Assembly (NCBI RefSeq): GCF_005047655.1
Contig: NZ_SUKF01000005.1
Location: 310,001 to 374,000 of the forward strand
Direction: 5' to 3'
Source of the DNA: Sinimarinibacterium arenosum
GTDB lineage: Bacteria > Pseudomonadota > Gammaproteobacteria > Nevskiales > Nevskiaceae
DNA: 64,000 nt
Below the pieces are notes generated by a model. It was not told the origin of the DNA. It saw only the letters and a list, made by a program, of their open reading frames with translations, and ran no database searches. Below are positions 6,765-16,199 of this stretch, piece by piece (the stretch's first letter is position 1; every line of letters begins with the position of its first letter). A program made the translations under genes and the position numbers.

Positions 6765-7544
6765 CTATGCCACCGGGACCGTGCCGCCGTCGATGACGTA
6801 TTCGGTTCCGGTGATCGTCGCCGCCAGCGGTGACGCAAGAAACGCGATCAGGTTGGCGATTTCAGCTGGCTTCGACGGTCGCCCGAGCGGAATGCCGCCG
6901 AGCGAATCCATGATGATCTGCTTGCCTCCCTCGTAGTCCGTGCCGGCTTTCTCGGCCAGTCTCTGCGCCAAAGCGACGGAGGCATCGGTCTCGATCCAAC
7001 CCGGCGATACCCGCACGACGCGCACGCCCTTGGGGGTGACTTCCTTGGACAGGCTCTTGCTGTAGGTGGACAACGCTGCCTTTGCCGCCGCATAGGCGGT
7101 CGTGGATTCCGGCAGCGGAAGGCGATCCTGAATCGACGTGACGTGGATGATGACGCCGGCGCCTTGCGCAATCATGCCGGGCAGCAGGGCGCGGTCCAGG
7201 CGCACCGCGGGAAACAGATTGCGCTGCAGCTCCTGATGCCACTCGGCATCGCCCAGCACTGCAAATCCCCCGGCCGGTGACGATGAGCCGCCCAGAACGT
7301 GAACGATCACGTCAACGCCGCCAAGCCGCCCGGCAACTGCCTTCGCGACGCTCGCACACCCTTCCGGCGTTGTCAGGTCCGCTGCGACGAAGCATTCATC
7401 CGGCAGGTGCTCCGGTGGTCGCCGCGCCGTTGCGAGCACACGCGCGCCGAGCTGACGAAACAGACTGACGACAGCGTGGCCGACCCCCTGTGTTCCCGCC
7501 GTCACCAGCACCCGACACCCGGACAGTCCCAGATCGAAGTTCAT
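6765..7544 (-). CDS. SDR-family NAD(P)-dependent oxidoreductase
   Basis: A 259-residue classical short-chain dehydrogenase. The cofactor-binding turn is TAGTQGVG (residues 15-22). Catalytic Asn109, Ser137, Tyr151 and Lys155 (YAAAK) are all present, and the C-terminal [10 protein letters not shown] is typical. It oxidises or reduces an alcohol/carbonyl in the cytoplasm. Its start overlaps the stop of the NTF2-like gene by four bases (ATGA), indicating a two-gene operon transcribed divergently from the HxlR regulator, which probably controls it. Confidence 0.9.
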   Translation of the reverse strand: MNFDLGLSGCRVLVTAGTQGVGHAVVSLFRQLGARVLATARRPPEHLPDECFVAADLTTPEGCASVAKAVAGRLGGVDVIVHVLGGSSSPAGGFAVLGDAEWHQELQRNLFPAVRLDRALLPGMIAQGAGVIIHVTSIQDRLPLPESTTAYAAAKAALSTYSKSLSKEVTPKGVRVVRVSPGWIETDASVALAQRLAEKAGTDYEGGKQIIMDSLGGIPLGRPSKPAEIANLIAFLASPLAATITGTEYVIDGGTVPVA

Positions 7545-7870
7545 CCTCCGATCTCCAGTGCATCGATGCGATCCCCTCGCATGCGGAAGACATGCGTGAG
7601 CTCGACCGGGCTTCCGGGAAAATCACCGGACACCCTGGCCAGCACCATCAAGGTCGAATCCCGCTGCGTCACGTCGATCGGCTCCACGGTATAGGCGAAC
7701 TTGCGCTGCGCCTCCCGCAGCCACGCGTCAATCGCCTCAGGCCCCCTGTGCGTCTGGCCCTCGTCCCGTACCGTTGCCGACTCGGTGAAGCACTGGTCCA
7801 GACCGGAGGCATGCTTGCCGTTGCAGATGTCCAGATACCGGGCAACTGCGGTGGGGAGTTTGTTCGACAT
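7541..7870 (-). CDS. NTF2-like (SnoaL-type) small protein
   Basis: A 109-residue protein with the pattern of a SnoaL/NTF2-like cone fold: [23 protein letters not shown] at the N-terminus, GPEAIDAWL in the middle and [13 protein letters not shown] at the end. Such proteins act as small isomerases, cyclases or ligand-binding partners; no activity can be assigned here. It is the first gene of the operon with the SDR, translationally coupled to it. The neighbouring HxlR regulator and Rieske oxygenase suggest a shared small-molecule conversion pathway. Confidence 0.8.
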   Translation of the reverse strand: MSNKLPTAVARYLDICNGKHASGLDQCFTESATVRDEGQTHRGPEAIDAWLREAQRKFAYTVEPIDVTQRDSTLMVLARVSGDFPGSPVELTHVFRMRGDRIDALEIGG

Positions 7871-7964
7871 ACCGTGGGTTCTCGCAGGGTCGTTTGTGAT
7901 GCGGACATCGTCGTTTCATACTCTCGCCTCATCAAGAACGCACTGAAAAGTAAGCGGCTCACCC

Positions 7965-8342
7965 ATGCGTAAGGCCCACACCCCGGAGACAGCAGCCAGC
8001 GACGCAGAGGCTGCGCTGAAACTGCTCGACGGGCGCTGGAAACTGTTGATCCTGTTCCATCTGTTCGACGGCAAGGTCCAGCGGTACTCGGACCTTGAGA
8101 AACTCATTGCGGGCATTTCGCAAAAGATGCTGGCCCAGCAACTACGTCAGCTGGAAGCCGACGGCATCGTCGCGAGAAAGGTCTACCCGGAAGTGCCGCC
8201 CAAGGTGGAATATCGACTGACCGAGTGGGGGCAGGCCCTGTGTCCCGCGCTGGATGCACTGCTGCACTGGAGCGAGCAGAAGGACCGCACTGGAAGCACC
8301 GGCACGCACGAAGCACCTGCCCCGGAAATACAGAACAGCTAG
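7965..8342 (+). CDS. HxlR-family winged-helix transcriptional regulator
   Basis: A 125-residue protein with the HxlR signature: LLDGRWKLLILFHLFDG, RYSDLEKLIAGISQKMLAQQLRQLEADGIV and a wing ending in VEYRLTEWG. HxlR regulators bind DNA as dimers and often sense reactive or aromatic compounds. It lies between the divergent NTF2/SDR operon (94-base gap) and the Rieske oxygenase 64 bases downstream, and is likely to regulate one or both. There is no cysteine near the N-terminus as seen in thiol-sensing members, so the signal is unknown. Confidence 0.9.
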   Translation: MRKAHTPETAASDAEAALKLLDGRWKLLILFHLFDGKVQRYSDLEKLIAGISQKMLAQQLRQLEADGIVARKVYPEVPPKVEYRLTEWGQALCPALDALLHWSEQKDRTGSTGTHEAPAPEIQNS

Positions 8343-8406
8343 GTCATCCCCCCAGCCCCGCCCTGCCGACCGCGATCAATACACCGCTGAATTCCGAGGA
8401 GACGGC

Positions 8407-9576
8407 ATGCACCGCGATACCGAACTGCAGCTCACCGCATCCTGTGTCGAACTGGTGAAGGCAAACCGGCCGCTGTCGGGCAATGATGAAGTGCTGATTC
8501 CGGTCGACGAGTACACCGATGCGGACCGCTTCATGCGGGAGCAGCGCGATCTTCTGGGGCGCACCCTGATCGTAGCGGCCCATGCCAGCCAGCTCGCGGC
8601 ACCTGGAGACTTTCTGACGCTGGACCTGATGGATACGCCGGTGTTGCTGACACGCGACAGTGACGGCAAAGCCCGCGCGTTTCTGAATGTCTGCCGGCAT
8701 CGCGGTGCGACGGTGGAACTGCGCCCTCAGGGTAATACGAAGCGATTTGTCTGCCCGTATCACGCGTGGACCTACGACACGCGCGGGACTCTTGTTACGG
8801 CGCGTCACGCGGAGGGCTTTCCCAGCCTGGAGCGGGAGTCCACGCAGTTGCGCGAGCTGGCGTGTCGGGAGCGCGGCGGCTTCATCTGGGTCTGTCCGCG
8901 TGCCGATACTGCGGAAGCGGCGCTGACTGCGTTCCAGTCGACCGCAGCCGATGCATTCTTCACCGAGCTGGAAGGCCTGGGCATCGGCGACTACACGATC
9001 TTCGACAGCGAACACCGCATTTGGAATGCGAACTGGAAAATCCTGGTCGACGGCGGGCTGGAGTCGTATCACTTCCGCGTCGCGCACCGGAATACGGTGG
9101 CGCCATTCTTCGCGGACACGATCACGCCCTATGCATTCTTCGGCGATCACATCCGCACCGTGCTGCCGCGCGCAGGCATCGTGGATTACGCACAGCGCCC
9201 ACGCAGCGAATGGTCAATCCGCGAATGCACACACCTGCTGTACTCGCTGTTCCCGAATGCGTCCGTGCTGGTGCAGGAAGGACACGCCGACCTGATCCGC
9301 ATGATGCCGCTCGCAATCGATCGCACCTTGGTCGACATCATCACGCTGGTGCCCTCCCCCGGTGCGGCAGGCTTTTCCGAGAAAGCGCGGAACTACTGGT
9401 CGGCGAACCACGCATTCACGAAGAAGACGCTTCACGAGGACTTCGAGATTGCCGAGCAGATCCAGCGCGGCGTCAACACCGGCGCCAATACGCACTTCCG
9501 CTTTGCGCGCTTTGAAGGTGCGTTGAGCCAATGGCATTCGATCGTGGACGCGAAGCTGGAAGCCGGCAACACCTAG
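8407..9576 (+). CDS. Rieske [2Fe-2S] non-heme iron ring-hydroxylating oxygenase, alpha subunit
   Basis: ATG 8407 is chosen over upstream in-frame codons because of GAGGAG 6-11 bases before it. The 389-residue protein has a Rieske cluster Cys96-x-His98...Cys116-x2-His119 (CRHRG, CPYHAW) and a catalytic mononuclear iron site with His222 and His227 (YHFRVAH). The third carboxylate ligand is probably in the C-terminal EDFEIAEQIQRG segment. Such enzymes dihydroxylate or demethylate aromatic or quaternary-amine substrates with electrons from a reductase. No ferredoxin, reductase or beta subunit is adjacent, so electron supply must come from elsewhere. Substrate unknown. Confidence 0.9.
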   Translation: MHRDTELQLTASCVELVKANRPLSGNDEVLIPVDEYTDADRFMREQRDLLGRTLIVAAHASQLAAPGDFLTLDLMDTPVLLTRDSDGKARAFLNVCRHRGATVELRPQGNTKRFVCPYHAWTYDTRGTLVTARHAEGFPSLERESTQLRELACRERGGFIWVCPRADTAEAALTAFQSTAADAFFTELEGLGIGDYTIFDSEHRIWNANWKILVDGGLESYHFRVAHRNTVAPFFADTITPYAFFGDHIRTVLPRAGIVDYAQRPRSEWSIRECTHLLYSLFPNASVLVQEGHADLIRMMPLAIDRTLVDIITLVPSPGAAGFSEKARNYWSANHAFTKKTLHEDFEIAEQIQRGVNTGANTHFRFARFEGALSQWHSIVDAKLEAGNT

Positions 9577-9673
9577 CTTGAATAATTGCGCCGGCTCAAG
9601 GGCTGTTGTGCAGCCCAGAGGGTGGGCTCCGATGATCGTGCTACGGTGTGCAACACATTGGGAGAAACGATCG

Positions 9674-10474
9674 ATGTCATTCCGCGCGCGTTGGGTCTGT
9701 ATGCCTTTGCTGGCCGCCGCATTTCTCGCGCCGGCGATGGCTCGCGACGAAGCACCTGCGATCCAGTCCAACGCACTGATCGCCTTTGCGTCCGACGAAG
9801 GCTTTGCGCGCCTCACCCGCGCTTCCGGCCATGCGGATTTCTCCGCACTGGCCAATCAGTTTGAAGCGCAGTCGAATCGGGGCTTTTGCGGACCGACCAC
9901 CGCGACCATCGTGCTCAATGCGGTCCACGCAGGCAGCACCGACGCGCCGCGCGACAGCAGCCGGCTGCGACCGGAAGATCTCAAATATGCGCCGAAGGGA
10001 TTCGACCTGACGGTGCCGCGATTCACTCAGGAAAACGTCTTCGACAAAGCCGGAAAGACCCGCGCCCAGGTCTTCGGCGAACCGGTCACGATCAATGGCA
10101 AGCCGACAAGCGACTATGGCTTCCAGCTGCGGCAGATCGACGAACTGCTCCGCGCCAACGGCCTGCCCACGAAGCTCGTTGTTGTTGATGACGACAAGCC
10201 GGAAGCCGACATCCGCGCTGACCTCGTCGCCAACCTGCAGCACGCCGGCGACTTTGTGATCGTCAACTATCAACGCAAGGCGATCGGACAACCGGGCGGC
10301 GCACACATCTCTCCGCTGGGCGCCTACGACGCGGAATCCGACTCCGTGCTGGTTCTCGACGTGAACCCCAGCGCGGCAGGCTGGGTCTGGGTGCCGATGC
10401 CCGTGATGATCAAGGGCATGCGCACGTTCGACACCATCGAGAATCGCGGCTACATCCAGGTTCAGGGGCATTAG
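9674..10474 (+). CDS. Exported phytochelatin-synthase-like cysteine protease
   Basis: ATG 9674 is preceded by GGGAGAAA. The 266-residue protein begins with a signal peptide (PLLAAAFLAPAMA). The catalytic triad of the papain-like phytochelatin synthase domain is visible: Cys72 in GFCGPTT, His211 in GGAHISPLGAYD and Asp229 in LDVNPSA. Bacterial single-domain homologues mainly cleave glycine from glutathione rather than polymerise it. Periplasmic location would favour breakdown of exported glutathione or conjugates. It is monocistronic. Family assignment is firm; substrate is inferred from the family. Confidence 0.88.
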   Translation: MSFRARWVCMPLLAAAFLAPAMARDEAPAIQSNALIAFASDEGFARLTRASGHADFSALANQFEAQSNRGFCGPTTATIVLNAVHAGSTDAPRDSSRLRPEDLKYAPKGFDLTVPRFTQENVFDKAGKTRAQVFGEPVTINGKPTSDYGFQLRQIDELLRANGLPTKLVVVDDDKPEADIRADLVANLQHAGDFVIVNYQRKAIGQPGGAHISPLGAYDAESDSVLVLDVNPSAAGWVWVPMPVMIKGMRTFDTIENRGYIQVQGH

Positions 10475-10607
10475 TCGCAGCCCGACCGTGATCCCGTTCG
10501 GAATAGTGTTGAATCGTATCTGTCTCGCTCGACGCACAACTCGCCCTGATCGGCCCCTTTGAGTCGCATACCTGCATCTACTTCAATCCGAAGCAGCGAG
10601 GAAATCT

Positions 10608-11423
10608 ATGTTCAATTGGCTTGCCTATGGATTGGTGCTTTCAGGGGTTGCTCTGCTGACCGGAGCATTGGTTCCTGTTCAGAAGCTGATCGCACAGGTT
10701 CCGCACGGCGTATTGCGCAGGCGCTGGACCGCCATGTTCGTGTTGGTCAGCCTGTTTATCTTCGGCTATCTCGGGTATGCCGTTGCGTTCTTGTCAGAGA
10801 GCGCGGGCTGGAACGACCTGATGGTTCCAGCAATTTTCTTCTTTGGTGCGGTCTTTGTCTGGCTCAGCACGTCCAACGCGCACCAGACCATCATGGATAT
10901 GCGCCGCGTGGCGTTGCTGGAGCAGCAGACCATTACCGATCCGCTGATCGGCATCTATAACCGTCGCTATCTGGATCGCAGACTCGATGAGGAATTTCAG
11001 CGGGCTAGGCGCTATGCCGCTCCGCTGTCAGTCCTGATGCTGGACATCGATCATTTCAAGCACGTGAATGACACGCACGGCCATCAGGCAGGTGATTTGG
11101 TCCTGCACCATTTGGGAAGGCTGATCCTGGAGGCCATTCGCACTTCGGACATTGCCGCACGCTTTGGCGGTGAGGAGTTCGCGGTCATTGCGCCAAGTAC
11201 GTCCGCAGCAAATGCAGTGGAACTTGCGGAGCGAATACGCAAATTCGTGGCAACGCATCCTCTTTCCGTCGTCGGCGAAAAGCAGCTCGAAATCCGCGTG
11301 ACCATCAGCATCGGCGTTGCGCAGATCGAGCCAACGGATGTGGATGGAAACGCTCTGCTGTGCCGCGCGGACGCAGCGCTGTATCGCGCCAAGCAGAATG
11401 GGCGAAACCGCGTAGAGTCCTGA
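10608..11423 (+). CDS. Membrane-anchored diguanylate cyclase (GGDEF)
   Basis: A 271-residue protein with three predicted N-terminal membrane helices (residues about 5-25, 42-65 and 72-90) and no recognisable sensor domain beyond them. The GGDEF domain (residues 110-271) has an intact active-site loop GGEEF and an upstream inhibitory I-site RxxD (RTSD, five residues before). It should make cyclic di-GMP and be feedback-inhibited. The start has AGGAAATCT just upstream. It is not in an operon. Confidence 0.9.
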   Translation: MFNWLAYGLVLSGVALLTGALVPVQKLIAQVPHGVLRRRWTAMFVLVSLFIFGYLGYAVAFLSESAGWNDLMVPAIFFFGAVFVWLSTSNAHQTIMDMRRVALLEQQTITDPLIGIYNRRYLDRRLDEEFQRARRYAAPLSVLMLDIDHFKHVNDTHGHQAGDLVLHHLGRLILEAIRTSDIAARFGGEEFAVIAPSTSAANAVELAERIRKFVATHPLSVVGEKQLEIRVTISIGVAQIEPTDVDGNALLCRADAALYRAKQNGRNRVES

Positions 11424-11580
11424 TTCCCGTCTCGATGCCCCGCCCGCCACGACATCATTGACCGGCAATTCGCCTCTATAAGGACGGGTACAGGGTCAAG
11501 TCATGAGTCGGACTCCAATCCACAGTGCCACTCAATTTCGAACAACGTCAGCGGTGATCATGCCTTCGATCTGCACCGAC

Positions 11581-13092
11581 TCACAGCGGCGATCGAATCT
11601 GCTGGCGGCTCATGCCGATGATGTCGGTCAGAAAATCGCGATGGGCTCGAACCGCGCGTGACAGCTGTTCCGGCGGAATTCGGTCCGGCGTATCTTCCAC
11701 GGTGTGATAGTGCGGCGTCGCCATGGTCAGGTTCACGCTGGGCACATCGAGCGCACCCATCGATCCTTCCAGATCCCGGTTGGCGTTGACCTCGGGCACG
11801 GTCGGCAACGGCACGGCCAGCAGACCATATTGCAGCAGGTACGGCAGAAACGTGCGCTGCAGCGCCGGGTGCTTGGTGGTGAACAGCGCGCGCTCTTCAT
11901 CGCCGGGACGTTCGATCATCAGACCCAGCATGTCGATGATGCCGGCGCCGGAAATGTGTTCTTCGCCATAAGCGGCCAGATGGTCGAGATTCACGAACAG
12001 ATCAAGGTTCGGTACCAGGTCCTGATTCTTCGACAACCAGTTGGCGATGCCACCGTAGGGAAATCCGGTGTCATGCCCGGTGACGCCGACGAAGATCATG
12101 TCGCGCGGGCGTTGCTCGATTGGCAATGACCCGAAGTGTTCGGCCAGTCCGATCAGACCGGCGACGCCAGTGGCATTGTCCAACGCACCGGTGAACCAGG
12201 CATCGTAGTGCGCACAGATCAGGAGGGTGCCGTCGAGCTCACCCGACCCCGGCAGAAAGCCGACGACATCGCGCGTGGTGCCATCAACGTGTTGCGCGTT
12301 CAGCCGCCAGGTCGCCGTGCCGCCGTTGCGCGCCGCAGCGCGCATCTCTGCGATATCGCGCGCACCCATCTGAAACGCGGGGATCGGATTGTCGTCGAGA
12401 TAGTTCTGACTGGAACTGGTGGGCCGGATCAGATTGTCCGGCGCATCCGAGGTCACGAACATGGCCGCCGCGCCCAGCTCGGCAGCGCGCTGATAGGTAT
12501 CCGGGTAAGTCGCGAACACGTTCAACAACGCTTTGCCGGTGACGACAACCGCTTTGCCCTGAAGATCTTGCGCGAGCAGTTCAACTTCGGTGCCGAACCC
12601 AACGTCGACCAGCTCAGCCGTGCCCTGCCCGGCGTGCGTGGACCACATCGGGAAACTGTTGACGGCGCGCATGCCGCTGCCATCGGTCAGGAACGTTTCC
12701 CAGTCGATCAACTCCCATTTGCGGAAGCCGTAGGGTTCGATCTGCGTCTGCAGTCCGGCGTTGCTCAGACGCTGGGCCAGCCATTCGCCAGCGCGACGTT
12801 CTTCCGGATAGCCCGCCCAGCGCGGCTGGAACGCGCACAGCTCCTTGACCCAGCCGAACAGGCGCTCCGGCGCCATCGGATCGGCCTTGCCCACTGCGAC
12901 ACCGCTGTCGATCATCGCCGCCGGCTCGCTGCCGCCGCAGGCGATGATGAATGACGGCAGGGCCAGCGCACCTGTCGCCATCGCGGCGCGCCCGAGAAAG
13001 GCGCGACGACTGACCAGCGGGGCACTGCGACCCTCGAACAGCTCAAGGACGTTGTCTTTTTGTGGGGCGGCCACGAGGCGAGGTGCGCTCAT
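11581..13092 (-). CDS. Tat-exported M28-fold lipoprotein with altered catalytic residues
   Basis: A 503-residue protein. SRRAFLGRAAMATGALALP is a twin-arginine signal, followed by FIIACGG, a lipobox, so it is probably a folded lipoprotein. The M28 aminopeptidase-like core has AHYDAWFTGALDNATG (metal-binding HxD and DN), NLDHLA and a C-terminal HTVEDTPD. At the position of the canonical catalytic Glu-Glu pair it reads TGHDTG, i.e. His-Asp. A PA-like insert lies at about residues 165-235. It overlaps the upstream alpha/beta hydrolase gene by four bases, so both are translated from one message. Peptidase activity is uncertain because of the Glu to His change. Confidence 0.8.
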   Translation of the reverse strand: MSAPRLVAAPQKDNVLELFEGRSAPLVSRRAFLGRAAMATGALALPSFIIACGGSEPAAMIDSGVAVGKADPMAPERLFGWVKELCAFQPRWAGYPEERRAGEWLAQRLSNAGLQTQIEPYGFRKWELIDWETFLTDGSGMRAVNSFPMWSTHAGQGTAELVDVGFGTEVELLAQDLQGKAVVVTGKALLNVFATYPDTYQRAAELGAAAMFVTSDAPDNLIRPTSSSQNYLDDNPIPAFQMGARDIAEMRAAARNGGTATWRLNAQHVDGTTRDVVGFLPGSGELDGTLLICAHYDAWFTGALDNATGVAGLIGLAEHFGSLPIEQRPRDMIFVGVTGHDTGFPYGGIANWLSKNQDLVPNLDLFVNLDHLAAYGEEHISGAGIIDMLGLMIERPGDEERALFTTKHPALQRTFLPYLLQYGLLAVPLPTVPEVNANRDLEGSMGALDVPSVNLTMATPHYHTVEDTPDRIPPEQLSRAVRAHRDFLTDIIGMSRQQIRSPL

Positions 13093-14381
13093 TCCGAAAA
13101 TCTCTCCATGATCCAGTCTGCAATTGAGGGCGCGGCCATATCCGCTGTCGGCGAATGTCCCGCGGGCCAGCGCGCATACGTCACATCGTTGCCGCGATCG
13201 CGATAGTCCTGGACCAGCTGCTCGGTGAACGGCAGCAGCGCGACCAGATCGAGCGTGCCGGCGTCGATGCGGATCGGAACGTCACGCCTCATCGGCAGCA
13301 GACGAATATCGTCTTCTTCCAGTCGACGCTTCATCTCTGCGACACCTTCGTCACCGCGTGGACCCTGCACGGCATCCGGACTCATGCCGCCCCAGGAATC
13401 GGGGCCGCTCAAGTCTTCCAGGCACAGGCGTTCGAGATCGGGCCACAGCTCAACCGCGCGCGGAGACAATCCACCTTCTTCCAGCATGAGCTTTTCGAAG
13501 GTCGGATCGATGCTCGCGATGCCCTTGAGCACCAGTCCCGCAAGTGCCACCACGCCGTTGATGCCATTGGCAGTGACCGGCAAGGGTTCGACCAATGTCA
13601 CCAGCTTTTCGAGTTGCGTCACCGGCGTAATCGCAGCGACACCGATCAGATGCAGACCGCGTGCGTCCGGATGCTCGCTGCTGGCGGTGTTGAGCGCCGC
13701 AACGCCGCCTTCGGAATGCCCGACGACGACCCAGCGATCGCCGATCTGCGGCCAATGACCGGCCACCGCGGACGCCATGTCCCGCATCGCCTGGGCCAGC
13801 GAGTCCCCGCGCAGATACGGATGCGGCCCAGCCTCGCCCAAGCCTTCGTAGTCCGGCCGTGCGACCACAACGCCGCGACTGAGCAGCTGCCGTGCAACTT
13901 CGTCACCCTGCTGCATGCGCCGCAGCTCAGTCGAATCCGGCGTGCCATGCGTCGGGGCACAGTCGTCCGCGGCGCCCGTGGTCATGTGCCCGTAGACCAC
14001 CAGGGGCCACTGCCCCTCGGCAAACATCTCGGTCTCGGGAATCAGCACCAGTCCGGAGGCCAGCGCCGGCTCACCCTGCACGTTCACCGTGGTATAGCGC
14101 ACGAACAGGGCGCTTCCGGCGCCTTCAAGCTGACTGGTTTCTCCAGCCGGGCCGACCTCGACGATCGTTCCGGCGGGACGCGATCGCCATGCCGTGTCCA
14201 GTGCCGACGACTGTCCACCGGCTGTCAGCTGCGCATCGTCACCGGGCGCACACGCGCCGAGCAGCAGCGCCACGACGAGCACCGACACCTTCGTTCGGGA
14301 TGTGAAGAACGACACACCGCTGCGCGGACGCACACCGGCCCGTGCCGCCGGCCTGGCCGTGATGGCTTGAAAGGAAAACAT
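13089..14381 (-). CDS. Exported alpha/beta hydrolase, secretory-lipase-like
   Basis: A 430-residue protein with the nucleophile elbow GHSEGG. A VVYGHMTTG oxyanion region and the late Asp/His (RIDAGTLD, AGHSPTAD) fit a LIP-type secreted lipase/esterase. The N-terminus is basic, then LVVALLLGACAP, a lipobox, suggesting lipid anchoring in the envelope; the true start could be an internal Met nearer the signal. It is the first gene of a two-gene unit with the Tat-exported M28-fold protein. A motif at 14456-14476 upstream is repeated before the next M28 gene, implying shared control. Substrate is probably an acyl or other ester; unproven. Confidence 0.82.
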   Translation of the reverse strand: MFSFQAITARPAARAGVRPRSGVSFFTSRTKVSVLVVALLLGACAPGDDAQLTAGGQSSALDTAWRSRPAGTIVEVGPAGETSQLEGAGSALFVRYTTVNVQGEPALASGLVLIPETEMFAEGQWPLVVYGHMTTGAADDCAPTHGTPDSTELRRMQQGDEVARQLLSRGVVVARPDYEGLGEAGPHPYLRGDSLAQAMRDMASAVAGHWPQIGDRWVVVGHSEGGVAALNTASSEHPDARGLHLIGVAAITPVTQLEKLVTLVEPLPVTANGINGVVALAGLVLKGIASIDPTFEKLMLEEGGLSPRAVELWPDLERLCLEDLSGPDSWGGMSPDAVQGPRGDEGVAEMKRRLEEDDIRLLPMRRDVPIRIDAGTLDLVALLPFTEQLVQDYRDRGNDVTYARWPAGHSPTADMAAPSIADWIMERFSE

Positions 14382-14455
14382 TCTCGTGCCCTTGAGTTCT
14401 GTGAATGGGGCGACTCTCGCTCAGCCTGCATGGTGGCGCATGCCACTGCGGCAGA

Positions 14456-14476
14456 TTTGTATGAGATGCCTTTCAT
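14456..14476. promoter_or_regulatory. Copy 1 of a 21-bp motif upstream of envelope hydrolase genes
   Basis: TTTGTAT-N4-TGCCT-N-TCAT lies about 75-95 bases upstream of the alpha/beta hydrolase start (14381, minus strand). The same spaced motif, in the same orientation relative to its target gene, is at 16200-16220. Both copies are preceded by CTGCGGC at slightly different spacing. Candidate operator of the adjacent AraC regulator. Confidence 0.5.
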
Positions 14477-14532
14477 GCCGCATCCGAGCGCGCCGCGACG
14501 AAACCGGTTTCAGTCCGCAATCCAGCGCCGGC

Positions 14533-16107
14533 TCATAACCCCAGCTCCGGTCCGAGCGCAGGGATCGGCAGACCAATCAGCGCCGAAGGCGTCGCATCGA
14601 TGGCCTCAATGATTTCCGCGAAGGCTTCAGCCACTGGCACCAGCTGGGCACGGTCAACTTTGTCCAAGGTATCGGCCGCGTCGTAGAGGTAATTCGGTCC
14701 GGCGATGAAGCTCGCCGTCGGCACGCCGTTGAGACAGACGAAGGATGCATCCGTGGGCACGCCCGCCGTCGCGCACAGTGCATGTGCGGACAACAGCACC
14801 GTGCGACGCAGATCGTGCTTGACGATGGCGTTGATCATCGCGGTCTTCAGGCCCAGGCCGAAGGTGTTCATGATCGCGCGCAGTTCCGGCTGATCGGTGA
14901 TCACCAGTTCGCCGTTGTCCCCTTTCAGGCCCTGCTTCGCGATGTGCTCGAGCGTGACATTAGCAACGATGTTGTAGGGCGTTTCCTTTTTGACGATGTA
15001 CTTTTCGGTAAACGCCTGGTGCCCCTGATAGCCGGTGAAGTGCGTATCGAAGGTTGCGAACATCAGCGTCTTCTCACGCGATTCGGGCGGCTTCGACGCA
15101 AAGTACTGCGCCTGTGCCAGCACCGACGCGGTGCCGCTGCCATCCTCGACCGCACCGTAGAACACCGAGTCGTGATGCGACTGCACCATGATCGTGTCCT
15201 TGCTCAGACCTTCCAGAAAGCCGACGACGGAGCGTGATTCGACAGCCTCCCGACTCCCCTCCATCACCATCGTCGCCGTCGCACTGCCGCCGTTGTCGGC
15301 GATCAGCTGCTTGATGCGCTCGCCTTCGGACGGTGACACCCAGAACCCGGGAATCGTCACACTCGTGCGGCGATAGAACTCGTTGTAGTACTTGTTGGAC
15401 TCGAAGTAATCCGCGAGCACGCCGATGAACCCGGCAGCGCCAGCGTCCATGGCCGCATTCAGCACATCCGAATACGTGGTCAGGTAGGGATTGGCAATCA
15501 GCAGCGACGGCTCGACCACAGTCAGGCCCGGATCCCAGAAAAACTCGATCAGCGGCGTCAGCCCTGCCGACGGCAGGATGAACTTCAGATCGAACAGCAC
15601 GATCTTGCCCTTGACGTCCTTCAGCGCCATCTCGAGCGGCGTCCCGAGGCCAACGTTCACCACCTCGGTCTGCAATCCTCCCGGCCCGGTGCTGAACACC
15701 GAGGGTTCGTCGGGGGTGACGAAGGAGAAGGCCGAGGGAAACGCATCCACGGGCTGTCCCGCGATCTCGACACTGCCCCGGGTTGCCTCCCACTTCCAGG
15801 AGGTCGCGACTTCGTAGTGAACGTCGGTCAGGCCCAGGCTTTCGAACTGACACTTGACGTAGGCCGCGGCGGCATAGCCCTCCGGCGTGCCGGTACGGCG
15901 ATAGCCGATGCCGACGAGATCCTCGATCCACGAAAAGATCCGCGCCTCGCTCGGCATGCCCTGATGCGACGGATCTGTAGTCGGACTGCAAGCCTTGCCG
16001 GCACCGCCGTTGCCCGAACCCGGCTGCGTATCGACTGGCTGCCCGCTGCCACAGCCCACCATCAGGGCGCTCGCTGCGAGCGCCGCCCAAACCGTTTTCA
16101 AGTCCAC
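14533..16107 (-). CDS. Lipoprotein of atypical M28 family
   Basis: A 524-residue protein beginning with a signal peptide and lipobox (ALMVGCGSG). The core retains SHHDSVFYGAVEDGSG (HxD and ED metal positions). The canonical catalytic Glu-Glu is replaced by the DTHFTG sequence (His first, Phe second), the LDxxG ligand is LEHIA, and the final metal His is absent (NYLYDAADTLD). It resembles the other two M28-fold proteins in the window more than canonical aminopeptidases. It is divergent from the AraC regulator (16221 onward) with the 21-bp motif between them. Catalysis cannot be assumed; it may hydrolyse an unusual substrate or bind only. Confidence 0.78.
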   Translation of the reverse strand: MDLKTVWAALAASALMVGCGSGQPVDTQPGSGNGGAGKACSPTTDPSHQGMPSEARIFSWIEDLVGIGYRRTGTPEGYAAAAYVKCQFESLGLTDVHYEVATSWKWEATRGSVEIAGQPVDAFPSAFSFVTPDEPSVFSTGPGGLQTEVVNVGLGTPLEMALKDVKGKIVLFDLKFILPSAGLTPLIEFFWDPGLTVVEPSLLIANPYLTTYSDVLNAAMDAGAAGFIGVLADYFESNKYYNEFYRRTSVTIPGFWVSPSEGERIKQLIADNGGSATATMVMEGSREAVESRSVVGFLEGLSKDTIMVQSHHDSVFYGAVEDGSGTASVLAQAQYFASKPPESREKTLMFATFDTHFTGYQGHQAFTEKYIVKKETPYNIVANVTLEHIAKQGLKGDNGELVITDQPELRAIMNTFGLGLKTAMINAIVKHDLRRTVLLSAHALCATAGVPTDASFVCLNGVPTASFIAGPNYLYDAADTLDKVDRAQLVPVAEAFAEIIEAIDATPSALIGLPIPALGPELGL

Positions 16108-16199
16108 CGCTTCTCCCCCGCATATGGGAATCTTGTGCGCTGCAGCACCGATTCCTGTGATCTGGTCGGCGCAAATTTATGGGACTCCTGCGGCGCGGG

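Noticed and set aside
9600-9616. GGGCTG-TTGTG-CAGCCC hairpin as terminator of the Rieske gene
   Set aside because: Short stem and no T-run on either strand; not enough for an intrinsic terminator.
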